DNA of 15,683 nucleotides from Actinobacteria bacterium 13_2_20CM_68_14 (GTDB taxonomy: Bacteria; Actinomycetota; Thermoleophilia; Gaiellales; Gaiellaceae). Of the stretch, positions 1 to 8,193 are shown in pieces (the first letter of the stretch is position 1; each line of letters starts with the position of its first letter). The notes beneath the pieces are model-generated. The model worked only from the letters and a program-made list of their open reading frames with translations, ran no database searches and was not told the origin of the DNA. The stretch is taken from assembly GCA_001914705.1 (NCBI GenBank), contig MNDB01000097.1:1-15683 (forward strand), given 5' to 3'. The translations under genes were made by a program, and so were the position numbers.

Positions 1-1581
1 GTAGACGAGCGCGCTGTGGAACGGCGACGAGATCAGCTGCGGGAAGAAGCTGCGGCCGGTGAGGGCGTGAACGTCCGCCGGAGGCAGACCATGCAGGACG
101 TGCGGCCCGAGCAGCGTCTTGACCGGATTGAAGCCGAGGAACGATGCGAAGAGCGTCGCGACGGGCGGCAGGTGCGAGATGCGCGCGGCGTCGGCCGCGG
201 GCACGTCGTGGGCGACCAACCCGCTGTGCAGCGCATTCGGCAGCCCGGAGGCCAGGCCGACGATCATCAGCGTGAAGAAGACGCCGATCGAGAGCACGCT
301 CGCCGAGTTCATGAACGTGGCGAGCATCCCGGCCCCGGCGCCGCGCTGGCTCGCCGGCAGCGAGTTCATCACGCCGGCGCTGTTCGGTGACGAGAACAGG
401 CCCATTCCGACCCCGTTCAGGACGAGGATCAGCGCGAACCAGATGTAGCTGAAGTCGACGGGGAGCACGATCAAGAGCAGGAAGCTCGCGGCGGCGAGGA
501 TCATCCCACCGGTTGCGAACGGGCGCGCGCCGAAGCGGTCGGAGAGGTACCCGGAGGCTGGGCCGGCGACCAGGAAGCCGGCGATCAAGGGCAGCATGTA
601 GATCCCCGCCCAGAGCGGCGTCTGAGCGAAGTTGTAGCCGTGCTCGGGCAGCCAGATCCCCTGCAGCCAGATGATCAGGATGAACTGCAGTCCGCCGCGG
701 CCCATCGCTGCCAGCAGCGCGGCCAGATTGCCCGCCGCGAAGGCGCGGATACGGAACAGGCCGAGATGGAACATCGGTTCCTCTACGCGCAACTCGATCA
801 GGCAGAAGACGCCGAGCAAAGCGAGGCCGCCGAGCAGGGAGGCGAGCACGAGCGGCGACGTCCACCCCATCGTGTGACCACCGTAGGGCTGGATCCCGTA
901 GGTGATCCCGACCATCACCCCGACCAACCCGATCGCAAAGGTCGCGTTGCCCCACCAGTCGATCCGCGCCGGCCGGCGCTCGCTCAGCTCCCGCAGCGAG
1001 TGGTAAGCCCAGAACGTCGCGACGACTCCGATCGGCACCGAGACGAGGAACACGAGCCGCCAGGAGATCGGCGCGAGCACGCCGCCGAGAACGAGCCCGA
1101 GGAACGAGCCTGCGATCGCGGCGATGCTGTTCACGCCGAGGGCGAGCCCCCGCTGGTCCTGCGGAAAGGCGTCGGTCAGGATCGCGCTCGAGTTCGCAAA
1201 GATCAGCGCGCCGCCGACACCCTGTCCGACCCGCATCAGGATCAGCCAGAGCGCCCCGGCGCTGCCGTGCATCCAGGTGATCGAGAGCAGAATCGAAAAG
1301 ACCGTGAAGACGGCGAAGCCGAGGTTGAACATCCGCACCCGCCCGTAGATGTCGCCGAGGCGCCCCAGGCTGACCAACAGCACGGCCATCACGACGAGGA
1401 AGCTGAGGATCAGCCAGAGCAGGTAGCTCGTGTTGCCCGGGGCAAGCGGATCGATGTGGATGCCGCGAAAGATGTCCGGCAGCGCGATCAGCAGGATCGA
1501 GGCGTTGATCGTCGCCATTAGCATCCCTAGCGTCGTGTTCGTCAACGCCACCCACTTGTACTCGAGCCTTCCCACCCGCAC
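1..1581 (-). CDS. DHA2-family MFS drug exporter (partial, C-terminus beyond left edge)
   Basis: This minus-strand frame is open from 1581 to the left edge with no stop, so the C-terminus is missing (527 codons visible). The translation is a polytopic membrane protein. Near the start it has TM1 with ATINASILLIALP, then motif A (GRLGDIYGRV, about residue 73). Later comes the antiporter-type segment GSFLGLVLGGVLAP, followed by SWRLVFLVSVPIG. These fit the 14-helix DHA2 (EmrB/QacA-like) proton-coupled exporters of the inner membrane; the substrate cannot be read. The usual TM1 Asp is Asn here, and the usual motif C proline is Leu. A GGAGG (1587-1591) lies 5 bases before GTG 1581 and 11 bases before GTG 1575, so either could be the start; I chose 1581 on spacing. 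The gene is divergent from the cytidylate-kinase-like gene, with a palindrome between them. Confidence 0.9.
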   Translation of the reverse strand, partial: MRVGRLEYKWVALTNTTLGMLMATINASILLIALPDIFRGIHIDPLAPGNTSYLLWLILSFLVVMAVLLVSLGRLGDIYGRVRMFNLGFAVFTVFSILLSITWMHGSAGALWLILMRVGQGVGGALIFANSSAILTDAFPQDQRGLALGVNSIAAIAGSFLGLVLGGVLAPISWRLVFLVSVPIGVVATFWAYHSLRELSERRPARIDWWGNATFAIGLVGVMVGITYGIQPYGGHTMGWTSPLVLASLLGGLALLGVFCLIELRVEEPMFHLGLFRIRAFAAGNLAALLAAMGRGGLQFILIIWLQGIWLPEHGYNFAQTPLWAGIYMLPLIAGFLVAGPASGYLSDRFGARPFATGGMILAAASFLLLIVLPVDFSYIWFALILVLNGVGMGLFSSPNSAGVMNSLPASQRGAGAGMLATFMNSASVLSIGVFFTLMIVGLASGLPNALHSGLVAHDVPAADAARISHLPPVATLFASFLGFNPVKTLLGPHVLHGLPPADVHALTGRSFFPQLISSPFHSALVY

Positions 1582-1597
1582 CCGAACCTCCGTCGTC

Positions 1598-1603
1598 TAC
1601 AAT
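1598..1603 (+). promoter_or_regulatory. Possible -10 element for the kinase-like gene
   Basis: TACAAT matches 5 of 6 bases of the sigma-70 -10 consensus and sits about 40 bases before the ATG at 1643. I see no convincing -35 at 17 bases upstream, where the sequence is GC-rich coding start of the divergent exporter. The 3' base of the hexamer is the first base of the palindrome at 1603-1618, so a bound regulator would cover the predicted start of transcription. Confidence 0.3.
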
Positions 1604-1618
1604 TAACGTAAACGTCAA
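1603..1618. promoter_or_regulatory. MerR-style palindrome between divergent genes
   Basis: TTAACGTAAACGTCAA has arms TTAACGT and ACGTCAA around an AA centre, matching at 6 of 7 positions. The layout resembles ACGT-containing dyads bound by some MerR-family activators of catabolic genes (for example LiuR-like); I recall that likeness and cannot check it here. It lies in the only gap between the minus-strand exporter and the plus-strand kinase-like gene. Read on the minus strand it contains TTGACG, a near-consensus -35. No MerR-family gene is visible in the window. Confidence 0.45.
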
Positions 1619-1642
1619 CTTAGCAGAAGGAATGCCTGGCGA

Positions 1643-2278
1643 ATGACTGTCTGGACGATCGCGGCTCAGGAGGGGACGGGAGGCGCCCGCCTCGCTGCCG
1701 AGCTTGCCCTCGCTGCGGATGTCCCGCTGCTCGACCGAACAGCGCTCGGGGCGCTCGCCCACCAGCTCGATCCCGCGTGCCCCGAGGACAACGAGCTCGA
1801 GCGACACCTGGGCGGCCGGCTCAACACGCTCGCCCTCAGCACGGCGATCACAGCCGGCTCGCCCGAGGCGTTCCGCGAGATCGAGCTGCGTCATAAGCTT
1901 CCCGCCCTCGGACGCGCGGTCGTCGCCGAGGCGGCTCGTAGACCCTGTGTGATCTACGCCCCGGCTGCGTTCGCCGCCTTGGTGGAGCATCCGGCCGCAG
2001 TTCACGTGCGCCTTTGGGCGCCGCTCGAGTGGCGGATCTCGGCCTACCAGCGCGAGCAACTCGTCGACCGCCGCTGCGCGGAGAAGGCGCTCAAGCGCGA
2101 CGATCACGGCAAGCGCGCGTGGGTGAAGTCGCTCTACCACGTGGACATCGACGACCTGCGGCTCTTCTCGCTCGTCGTCGACGCGAGCCGCTTCTCGCCC
2201 GACCGGCTCGTCGAAGCCATGCTCGCGGCGGGCGGTGTCGAAGCCGCCCGCCTGGCCACCGAGCTGGCGGGCCTATGA
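1643..2278 (+). CDS. Cytidylate-kinase-like family protein
   Basis: The 211-residue protein starts MTVWTIAAQEGTGGARLA and continues ADVPLLDRTAL. This is the layout of the cytidylate-kinase-like family (PF13189-type): beta strand, glycine-rich loop, then a 'DR' segment. The glycine loop EGTGGAR lacks the Lys of a canonical Walker A, as is usual in this family, so NMP kinase activity should not be assumed. The middle holds a Cmk-like arginine-rich lid (residues about 130-155: WRISAYQRE, then DRRCAEKALKRDD). The C-terminal part ends LVVDASRFSPDRLVEAML. It is probably a cytosolic nucleotide-binding protein of unknown substrate. The start ATG has only a distant AGAAGG (1625-1630, 12 bases away). 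A 4-codon frame at 1632-1646 ends in an ATGA overlap with this start. The stop overlaps the convergent nhaA stop. Confidence 0.85.
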   Translation: MTVWTIAAQEGTGGARLAAELALAADVPLLDRTALGALAHQLDPACPEDNELERHLGGRLNTLALSTAITAGSPEAFREIELRHKLPALGRAVVAEAARRPCVIYAPAAFAALVEHPAAVHVRLWAPLEWRISAYQREQLVDRRCAEKALKRDDHGKRAWVKSLYHVDIDDLRLFSLVVDASRFSPDRLVEAMLAAGGVEAARLATELAGL

Positions 2279-4201
2279 CGCCGTGATCGTGGCGCGCGCG
2301 CCGGCGGTGACCACGGCCTTGCTGAGGGTGTCGATGTCGTAGGCGCCGTAGTGGCGTTGACCGTTGATGAAGAAGGTGGGCGTGCCCGAGACGCCGCTGA
2401 CGTCGGCGCTGTCGACGTCCTCCGCGATCTGGGCCGCGCCCTCGTGTTCGCGGACGTCGTTCGAGAATCGTTCGGCGTCGAGCCCGAGCTGCTCCGCGTA
2501 CCCCATCAGGTCGCCCGGGTCGAGCGCGTCCTGGTGCCCGAGCAGCAGGTCGTGCATCTGCCAGAAGGCGCCCTGCCTTGCCGCCGCTTCCGCCGCCTCT
2601 GCGGCGAGCTGGGCGTTCGGGTGAACGTCGCTCAAGGGCAGGTGCCGCCAGACGTAGCGGACGTCGCCGAAGTCGCCGAGCAGCTCGCGAACGACCGGTT
2701 CGGCTCGGCCGCAGTACGGGCACTCGAAGTCGCCGTACTCGACCACGGTCACCGGCGCCTCCATTGGTCCCCGCACGTGATCCCGCTCCGGATCGACATC
2801 CCGGTCGAGGTCGACAAGCGGTTGCGCGGTTCCGAGCACTGCGAGGGTTCGCAACGGTCTGGGGAGGCGCGCCGTCGCCCGGAACAGCAGCCAGGTGAGG
2901 AGCGACGCGCCGAGGAGGGCGCTGAAGATTCCCACCTTGGCCTCCTCGAGCCGAGGCCCGTCGAAGGCGAGGGTTGCAACCAGTAAGGCGACCGTGAAGC
3001 CGGCGCCTGCGATCGTGCCGGCGCCGCCCACCGCCGCCCAGCCGACCGGCGGTCGGAGGCGCCGGCCGCTCAGCCAGGTGACGAGCCAGGAGCCGCCGAC
3101 GATGCCGACCGGCTTGCCGAGGACGTAGCCGAGGAAGATGCCGAGCGTGATGCGCGAGCTGAAGGCTCGTTCCAGCAAGCCGCCGTTGACCACGATGCCG
3201 GTGTTCGCGAGGGCGAACACCGGCACGATCGCGTAGCTCGTCCACGGGTGATAGAGCTGCTGCAACCGCTCGTTGATCGACGTGGCCGACCTGATTGTGA
3301 CGCCGACGGAACGCGCCAGCTCCGCGGTCGGCTGCTCCCGGAATTCTCGGAACCGCTCCGTCGCGCGTTCGAGGCTAGACCGTTCGGCGGGAAATGCGAA
3401 CGGCAGGATGCCCATGGCGAGGCCGATCACAACCGGGTCGACCCCGGATTTGAGCAGGCCGACCCAAGCGCCCACCCCGAGCACGAAGTAGACGAGGCCG
3501 ATGCGTACGGAGATGTTTCTCAAGATGAGGATGACCGCGTAGAAGCCGACAGCCGCGAGCAGCGGCGCGACCTTCAGGCTCTCCGTGTACACCGTTGCGA
3601 TGACGACGAGCGAAGCGACGTCGTCGACGACCAGGATGGTGAGCATGAACGCCCGCAGCCGGTCTGGGAAACGTCGTCCTATGAGTGCGAGCAACCCGAG
3701 GGCGAAGGCCGTATCGGTCGACATCGCGATGCCCCAGCCGTGGGCGGAAGAGCGGCCGCCGTTGAAGAGGAGATAAATCGAGATCGCAACCGCCATGCCG
3801 CCGAGTCCCGCCACCAGCGGCAACGCGAACCGGCGCCGCTGCCGCAACTCGCCCAGATCCCACTCCCGGCGGGCCTCCAGGCCGACCACGAAGAAGAAAA
3901 ACGTCATCAGCCCGAGGTTCACCCAGTCGCGGAGATCGAGCGTCACGCCCGCGTCGCTGACGCGGATCGCCAGCTTCGTGTGCCAGAGCGACTCGTAGGA
4001 CGACGCGTCGATGTTCACCCACGCGAGCGCGGCCGCCGCGGCTATGAGCAACACCGCAGCGCCGCCCGTTTCGGTTTGGAGGAACTGCCGGAGCGGCGTC
4101 TGCAGGTTCCGCGCCCACGCAGTCCGGCCTGAGAAGCGGGCTGCCTGCGCTTTGCCCGACGCGTCGTCGTCGCGGCCGGGGACGTTCGGCGTTTCTGACA
4201 T
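2273..4201 (-). CDS. nhaA: Na+/H+ antiporter NhaA with fused C-terminal DsbA-like thioredoxin domain
   Basis: This is a 642-residue two-domain protein. Residues about 40-445 are NhaA, the inner-membrane electrogenic Na+(Li+)/H+ antiporter. Key residues are present: STDTAFALG with D163 (E. coli D133), VVDD with D193/D194 (E. coli D163/D164) and LGKPVG with K363 (E. coli K300). YHPWTSYAIVPVFALANTG is also typical. Residues about 475-640 are a DsbA/FrnE-like thioredoxin fold with a CPYC active site (C494, C497) and the cis-proline loop SGTPTFFING (P608). This fusion is known in actinobacteria. I start it at ATG 4201, 11 bases after the stop of the upstream MFS gene. The frame stays open to 4354, but that would overlap the MFS gene extensively. 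With the NhaA C-terminus facing the cytoplasm, the thioredoxin domain should be cytosolic. It is probably co-transcribed with the MFS gene. Confidence 0.93.
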   Translation of the reverse strand: MSETPNVPGRDDDASGKAQAARFSGRTAWARNLQTPLRQFLQTETGGAAVLLIAAAAALAWVNIDASSYESLWHTKLAIRVSDAGVTLDLRDWVNLGLMTFFFFVVGLEARREWDLGELRQRRRFALPLVAGLGGMAVAISIYLLFNGGRSSAHGWGIAMSTDTAFALGLLALIGRRFPDRLRAFMLTILVVDDVASLVVIATVYTESLKVAPLLAAVGFYAVILILRNISVRIGLVYFVLGVGAWVGLLKSGVDPVVIGLAMGILPFAFPAERSSLERATERFREFREQPTAELARSVGVTIRSATSINERLQQLYHPWTSYAIVPVFALANTGIVVNGGLLERAFSSRITLGIFLGYVLGKPVGIVGGSWLVTWLSGRRLRPPVGWAAVGGAGTIAGAGFTVALLVATLAFDGPRLEEAKVGIFSALLGASLLTWLLFRATARLPRPLRTLAVLGTAQPLVDLDRDVDPERDHVRGPMEAPVTVVEYGDFECPYCGRAEPVVRELLGDFGDVRYVWRHLPLSDVHPNAQLAAEAAEAAARQGAFWQMHDLLLGHQDALDPGDLMGYAEQLGLDAERFSNDVREHEGAAQIAEDVDSADVSGVSGTPTFFINGQRHYGAYDIDTLSKAVVTAGARATITAS

Positions 4202-4212
4202 TGCGAAGTAGC

Positions 4213-5778
4213 CTAAGCGGGCTCGCCGGCCAAGCCCGTGCCTGCTCGGGCAGATGCCGACGCGGTCGCCACGTCGCGGGGGTAGGTGCGGAGAGCCCTG
4301 AAGAGGAAGTACGCGCTTGCTGCCAGCGGCAGGAGCATGATCGCGAAAGTCCACTGCAGCCCGAAGCGGCCGCCCCCGAACACGTAGTCGGACACCGCCC
4401 CGAACAGCAAGGGCGCGAATGCCTGCGCAAGCGTACGCAGGAACGTTCGGATCGCCTCGGCGCGGCCCCAGAGGAGCGGGTGAACGATGTCGAGCCGCGC
4501 CGCGTCGATCGGCGGATTCTGCGCCGAGAGGGCAAAGGCGGCGAGCGAGATGTACGGCAGCGCCGTCAGCGGGCTCCGGGTGAAGACCGCCGGCACAAAG
4601 AGGATCACCGCGACGGTGGCGGCGATCGCGCTGACGAGAATCCGGCCGTTGAGATAACCCCGGTGCAGGAGAAAGTCGCCCAGCGCGCCCCCGGCCAGCA
4701 CTCCGAGGACGCCTGCCGCACCGATGACGAGGAGCACGAGGGTGCTGAGCGCCTGAGCGATGCCGTATTGCTTCGTCACGAACTCGACGCCGAAGGTCTG
4801 CACCCCGGAGAGGAAGTAGTAGCCGCCTGCGCTCGCGAGAATGATCGCGACGTTCGTCTTGATCGAGAGCACGTAGCGCGTCGCCGCCAGCAACCCCATT
4901 TGCCGCGGGTCCTGCGTGAGGACGAGCTGGGGATCCGGTTCGAGGCCGCGGTCGCGCGCAATGCGCTGTGCGTCGGTGGTCTGCTCGCCGTCATCGTCGG
5001 CGGGGTCGGTCACGGGCGGCCGCTCAACGCCTCCCGACAGGAGTGGACTGGTGCCGCCGCGGGCGGGCTCGGGCAGCTTGAAGATGAGCCAGGCCAGCAC
5101 GAACGCCGGCAGCGCAAGGATCACGAACGCCGCTCGCCAGGACAGCGTCGCGATTCCGCCCGTGACGCTGAAACCGATCGCCGCGCCGATGAACTCTCCC
5201 GAGAGGACGTAGCTGTAGATACGCCCCCGCTCCGAGGCGGCGAACCAATCGCCGACGAGCGAGGCCACGATCGGCCCGGCCGCCGCCGTCACGGCGCCAA
5301 GGAAGAGGCGGGCGATCAGCAGCTGACCGAAGGTCGGCGCGGTGGCGCTCCAGATCATCGCCGCGCCCCAGAGCACGATCGTTCCCCCTAGGACACGCGT
5401 TCGCGTCACGCGATCGGCGAGCACGCCGAAGGGAAGGCTCGCCGCCGCCGCAATCAGCGACGTGACGGTGACGAGCAAGCCGACGTCCGTGTTGTTGATG
5501 CCGAGGTCGTGCCGGAGCTGGATCGCGGAGGCACCAACGGTGGCGGTATCGGCGCTGGCGAGTGCCAGAACCGCCGCGAGCAGCAGGATCACGCGCGTCC
5601 GCTCCCTGCCCCCGAGGGCGGTCGTCAGCGCACGGGAGCCCGCGCGCCCGAGCCGTCCGGCCGCGGAAGCTGCAACGCCGACGGCCCGACGGCCTGTGCT
5701 CTCATCCGCCATCGGCGTTCCCGCTGGAGAGGCGTGTCGAGGTTGGGCAGCCGACCACGTGCTCGCGATCGTAAGCAC
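4213..5778 (-). CDS. MFS transporter (spinster-like, 12-helix type)
   Basis: This 521-residue integral membrane protein has about 12 hydrophobic segments. A motif A variant (GVLADRVTRTRV, residues 118-129) follows TM2, and RGRIYSYVLSGEFIGAAIG is the TM4-5 region. A hydrophilic central loop (about 235-290) is unusually acidic (DPADDDGEQ), and ALSAQNPPIDAARLDIV is in the C-terminal half. The fold and the long polar central loop resemble spinster/Spns-like MFS proteins; the substrate is unknown. GTG 5778 is preceded by GAGGGA with a 6-base spacer. ATG 5712 (MADESTG) is an alternative with a weaker SD, and the first 22 residues look non-conserved, so the start is uncertain. It is the first gene of a two-gene unit with nhaA (11-base gap) and is divergent from lon, so the inverted repeat at 5858-5891 could serve both. 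Confidence 0.85.
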   Translation of the reverse strand: MLTIASTWSAAQPRHASPAGTPMADESTGRRAVGVAASAAGRLGRAGSRALTTALGGRERTRVILLLAAVLALASADTATVGASAIQLRHDLGINNTDVGLLVTVTSLIAAAASLPFGVLADRVTRTRVLGGTIVLWGAAMIWSATAPTFGQLLIARLFLGAVTAAAGPIVASLVGDWFAASERGRIYSYVLSGEFIGAAIGFSVTGGIATLSWRAAFVILALPAFVLAWLIFKLPEPARGGTSPLLSGGVERPPVTDPADDDGEQTTDAQRIARDRGLEPDPQLVLTQDPRQMGLLAATRYVLSIKTNVAIILASAGGYYFLSGVQTFGVEFVTKQYGIAQALSTLVLLVIGAAGVLGVLAGGALGDFLLHRGYLNGRILVSAIAATVAVILFVPAVFTRSPLTALPYISLAAFALSAQNPPIDAARLDIVHPLLWGRAEAIRTFLRTLAQAFAPLLFGAVSDYVFGGGRFGLQWTFAIMLLPLAASAYFLFRALRTYPRDVATASASARAGTGLAGEPA

Positions 5779-5850
5779 GGCCCATCCCTCGCCGCGCGGA
5801 GCTGATCGGTCAAACGCACTGGCGGCGGGAGTCCGGCCGCCGCTCGGTCA

Positions 5851-5891
5851 CTTCACTTGTTGAAGCTACTATTGATCGCGTAGCTTCGACA
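5851..5891. promoter_or_regulatory. Inverted repeat upstream of lon (operator candidate)
   Basis: TGTTGAAGCTAC (5858-5869) and GTAGCTTCGACA (5880-5891) pair at 11 of 12 positions across a 10-base spacer, so the arm centres are 22 bases (two helical turns) apart. An overlapping smaller dyad, CTTCA-N5-TGAAG, occupies 5851-5865. The repeat ends 7 bases before the first possible lon start. It matches neither HAIR (HspR) nor CIRCE (HrcA) as I know them. The rest of 5779-5898 is GC-rich with no gene; TTGACC at 5808-5813 on the minus strand is a possible -35 for the MFS gene, without a matching -10. Confidence 0.55.
5867..5872 (+). promoter_or_regulatory. Possible lon -10 element
   Basis: TACTAT fits the TANNNT form common in actinobacterial -10 boxes and lies 27 bases before GTG 5899. 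Its first three bases are the end of the left repeat arm and the rest lies in the spacer. A regulator bound to the inverted repeat would therefore cover it. No clear -35 is present 16-19 bases upstream, so this is weak. Confidence 0.25.
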
Positions 5892-5898
5892 ACGAAAG

Positions 5899-8193
5899 GT
5901 GATGAGGATTTTGAGCACGCTGCTTTTAGTTCCTCTTGACGACATCGTCGTCTTCCCGAACATGAACGTAACGATCTCCGCCGACGTGGGCGACGAGGAA
6001 CGGGTGTTGCTCGTGCCGCGACACGAAGGGGACTACGCAAAGGTCGGCACGGTCGCCGAGGTCTCCGAGCGGGTGCGCCTGCCCGGTGGCGTCGCGGCCG
6101 TCAGTCTCGTTGGTTTGCACCGCGGAATCGCCGGCGCCGCTCACACCGACGCCCAGGGCAATCTCCGGGTCGAGGTCGACGAGCGGCCCGACGTCGCGCC
6201 GCCGGGCGTCCAGACCCGCGAGCTCGAGCGCGAGTACCGCGCCGTGGTCGAAGAGATCCTGGAGCTCCGCGGTGACGACGGGCGCGTTTCGTCCTTCGTG
6301 CGCTCGATCGCCGAGGCCGGCACGCTGGCCGATACCGCCGCCTACGCCCCTGAGGCCTCCTTCGAGCAGCGGATAGAGCTGCTCGAGGCGGTCGACGTCG
6401 TCGAGCGGCTCGAGCTCGCTGTGCGGCTTCAGCGTGAGCGCCTGGCCGAGTTGCAGATCCGCCACCGGATCCGCGAGGACGTCGAAGAGGGCGCCCAGAA
6501 GCAGCAGCGCGAGTACATCCTGCGCAAGCAGCTGGAGTCGATTCGCAAGGAACTGGGCGAGGACGAGGGCTCGGTCTCCGAGGACTACCGCAAGAAGATC
6601 GCCGAGGCGGATCTCCCCGACGAGGTTCGCGAGCAGGCCGAGCGCGAAGCTGGTCGGCTCGAGCGCATGGGCGACCAGAGCGGCGAGTCCTCGATGATCC
6701 GCACCTACCTCGACTGGCTGCTCTCGGTGCCGTGGGGGAAGCGCTCCGAGGAGCGCCTTGATCCCGTGCACGCGCGCGAGGTCCTGGACAGTGACCACGC
6801 CGGTCTCGACGACGTCAAGGAACGGATCGTCGAGTACCTGGCCGTGCGCAAGCTCCGCCAGGAGCGCGGCATCGCCGAGGACAAGCGCTCCGGCGCGATC
6901 CTGACCCTGATCGGGCCTCCCGGAACGGGCAAGACCTCCGTCGGCGAGTCGATCGCTCGCGCACTCAACCGCGAGTTCGTCCGCATGTCGCTCGGCGGCG
7001 TGCGCGACGAAGCCGAGATCCGCGGCCACCGCCGAACCTACATCGGCGCGCTGCCCGGGCGGCTCGTGCGCGCGTTGCGAGACGCCGGGACGATGAACCC
7101 GGTGATCCTGCTCGACGAGGTCGACAAAGTCGGCGCCGACTGGCGCGGCGATCCCTCTGCCGCGCTGCTCGAGGTGCTCGACCCGGCCCAGAACCACTCG
7201 TTCCGCGACCACTACCTCGACGTCGAGCTCGACTTGTCGGAGGTCGTCTTCATCGCCACGGCGAACGTGGCGGAGACGATCCCGGGTCCGCTGCTCGACC
7301 GCATGGAAGTGATCCGCTTCGACGGCTACACGGTCGACGAGAAGGTCGCGATCGCACGCGGCTATCTCTGGCCGCGCCAGCTCGAGCGGGCGGGCCTGCG
7401 CGAGGACGAGGTGTCGATCGACGACATCACCCTCGAGCTGATCGTCAGCCAGTACACACGCGAGGCCGGCGTTCGCCAGCTCGAGCGCGAGCTCGGCAAG
7501 CTGCTGCGGAAGACGGCCACGACCGTCGCTTCCGGCACCGCGGAGCCGCCGATCACGATCGACGAGGCGGTAGTGCGCGACGCCCTGGGGCGCCAGCGCT
7601 TCTACCAGGAGTCGGCCGAGCGAACGGCGGTCCCCGGTGTTGCAACCGGCCTGGCGGTCACCGGAACGGGCGGCGATGTGCTGTTCGTCGAGGCGACCAA
7701 AATGCCGGGCAAGGACGGGCTCGTCCTGACCGGCCAGCTCGGTGACGTGATGAAGGAGTCCGCGCGGATCGCGCTCTCCTACGTGCGCTCGCACGCGGAC
7801 AAGCTCGGCCTCGACGAGAACGACTTCGAGGACGCGAGCTTCCACGTGCACGTGCCCGCGGGGGCGATCCCGAAGGACGGTCCGAGCGCCGGGATCACGA
7901 TGACGACCGCGCTCGCCTCGCTGCTCACGGGCCGGCCGGTGAAGCACACTGTCGGCATGACCGGCGAGGTCACGCTGCAGGGTCGAGTCCTGCCGATCGG
8001 CGGCCTCAAGCAGAAGGCGCTCGCCGCCCACGCTGCGGGCCTGACCGACGTGATCATCCCCGAGCGAAACCGGGCCGATCTCGACGACATCCCGGAGGAC
8101 GTTCGCAACGAGATGAGCTTCCATCCGGTGATGAGCTTGGACGAGGTGCTCGAGCTGTCGCTCGAGCCTCACTCGGCGCATGCGCTGTCGTAG
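5899..8193 (+). CDS. lon: ATP-dependent Lon protease
   Basis: This 764-residue cytosolic AAA+ serine protease degrades misfolded and regulatory proteins (E. coli Lon has 784). The N-terminal substrate-recognition domain covers residues 1-200 (LLLVPLDDIVVFPNMNV), followed by a coiled linker (about 200-260). The AAA+ module has Walker A GPPGTGKT (339-346) and Walker B ILLDEVDK (403-410). The protease domain has catalytic Ser663 in KDGPSAGITM and Lys704 in IGGLKQKALAA, so both dyad residues are intact. The start is ambiguous. GTG 5899 and ATG 5902 give MMRILSTLL. TTG 5911 has AAAGGTGAT (5895-5903), a strong extended SD, 7 bases upstream and may be the true start. Its 3' end overlaps hxlR by 14 bases. 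A 751-codon open frame antisense to lon is a GC artefact. Confidence 0.97.
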   Translation: MMRILSTLLLVPLDDIVVFPNMNVTISADVGDEERVLLVPRHEGDYAKVGTVAEVSERVRLPGGVAAVSLVGLHRGIAGAAHTDAQGNLRVEVDERPDVAPPGVQTRELEREYRAVVEEILELRGDDGRVSSFVRSIAEAGTLADTAAYAPEASFEQRIELLEAVDVVERLELAVRLQRERLAELQIRHRIREDVEEGAQKQQREYILRKQLESIRKELGEDEGSVSEDYRKKIAEADLPDEVREQAEREAGRLERMGDQSGESSMIRTYLDWLLSVPWGKRSEERLDPVHAREVLDSDHAGLDDVKERIVEYLAVRKLRQERGIAEDKRSGAILTLIGPPGTGKTSVGESIARALNREFVRMSLGGVRDEAEIRGHRRTYIGALPGRLVRALRDAGTMNPVILLDEVDKVGADWRGDPSAALLEVLDPAQNHSFRDHYLDVELDLSEVVFIATANVAETIPGPLLDRMEVIRFDGYTVDEKVAIARGYLWPRQLERAGLREDEVSIDDITLELIVSQYTREAGVRQLERELGKLLRKTATTVASGTAEPPITIDEAVVRDALGRQRFYQESAERTAVPGVATGLAVTGTGGDVLFVEATKMPGKDGLVLTGQLGDVMKESARIALSYVRSHADKLGLDENDFEDASFHVHVPAGAIPKDGPSAGITMTTALASLLTGRPVKHTVGMTGEVTLQGRVLPIGGLKQKALAAHAAGLTDVIIPERNRADLDDIPEDVRNEMSFHPVMSLDEVLELSLEPHSAHALS

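Noticed and set aside
640..1521. 293-codon plus-strand frame opposite the first exporter
   Set aside because: Composition is Arg/Glu/Asp/Gln-rich shadow sequence; the opposite strand carries a coherent MFS protein.
1632..1646. Four-codon leader peptide before the kinase-like gene
   Set aside because: The ATGA overlap is neat, but only 1 base separates it from the AAGG, and so short a frame is expected by chance.
2091..3245. 384-codon minus-strand frame in another phase over the NhaA-thioredoxin region
   Set aside because: Arg-rich out-of-frame reading; the NhaA frame holds all antiporter and CPYC residues.
4202..4354. 51-codon N-terminal extension of nhaA
   Set aside because: It would overlap the preceding MFS gene by about 140 bases; ATG 4201 directly after that gene's stop is more economical.
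4201..5391. 396-codon plus-strand frame opposite the second MFS gene
   Set aside because: Charged shadow translation; the minus strand encodes a clear membrane transporter.
5926..8181. 751-codon open frame antisense to lon
   Set aside because: It mirrors the lon codons in a GC-rich genome; the translation is low-complexity with no family motifs, while lon has all catalytic residues.
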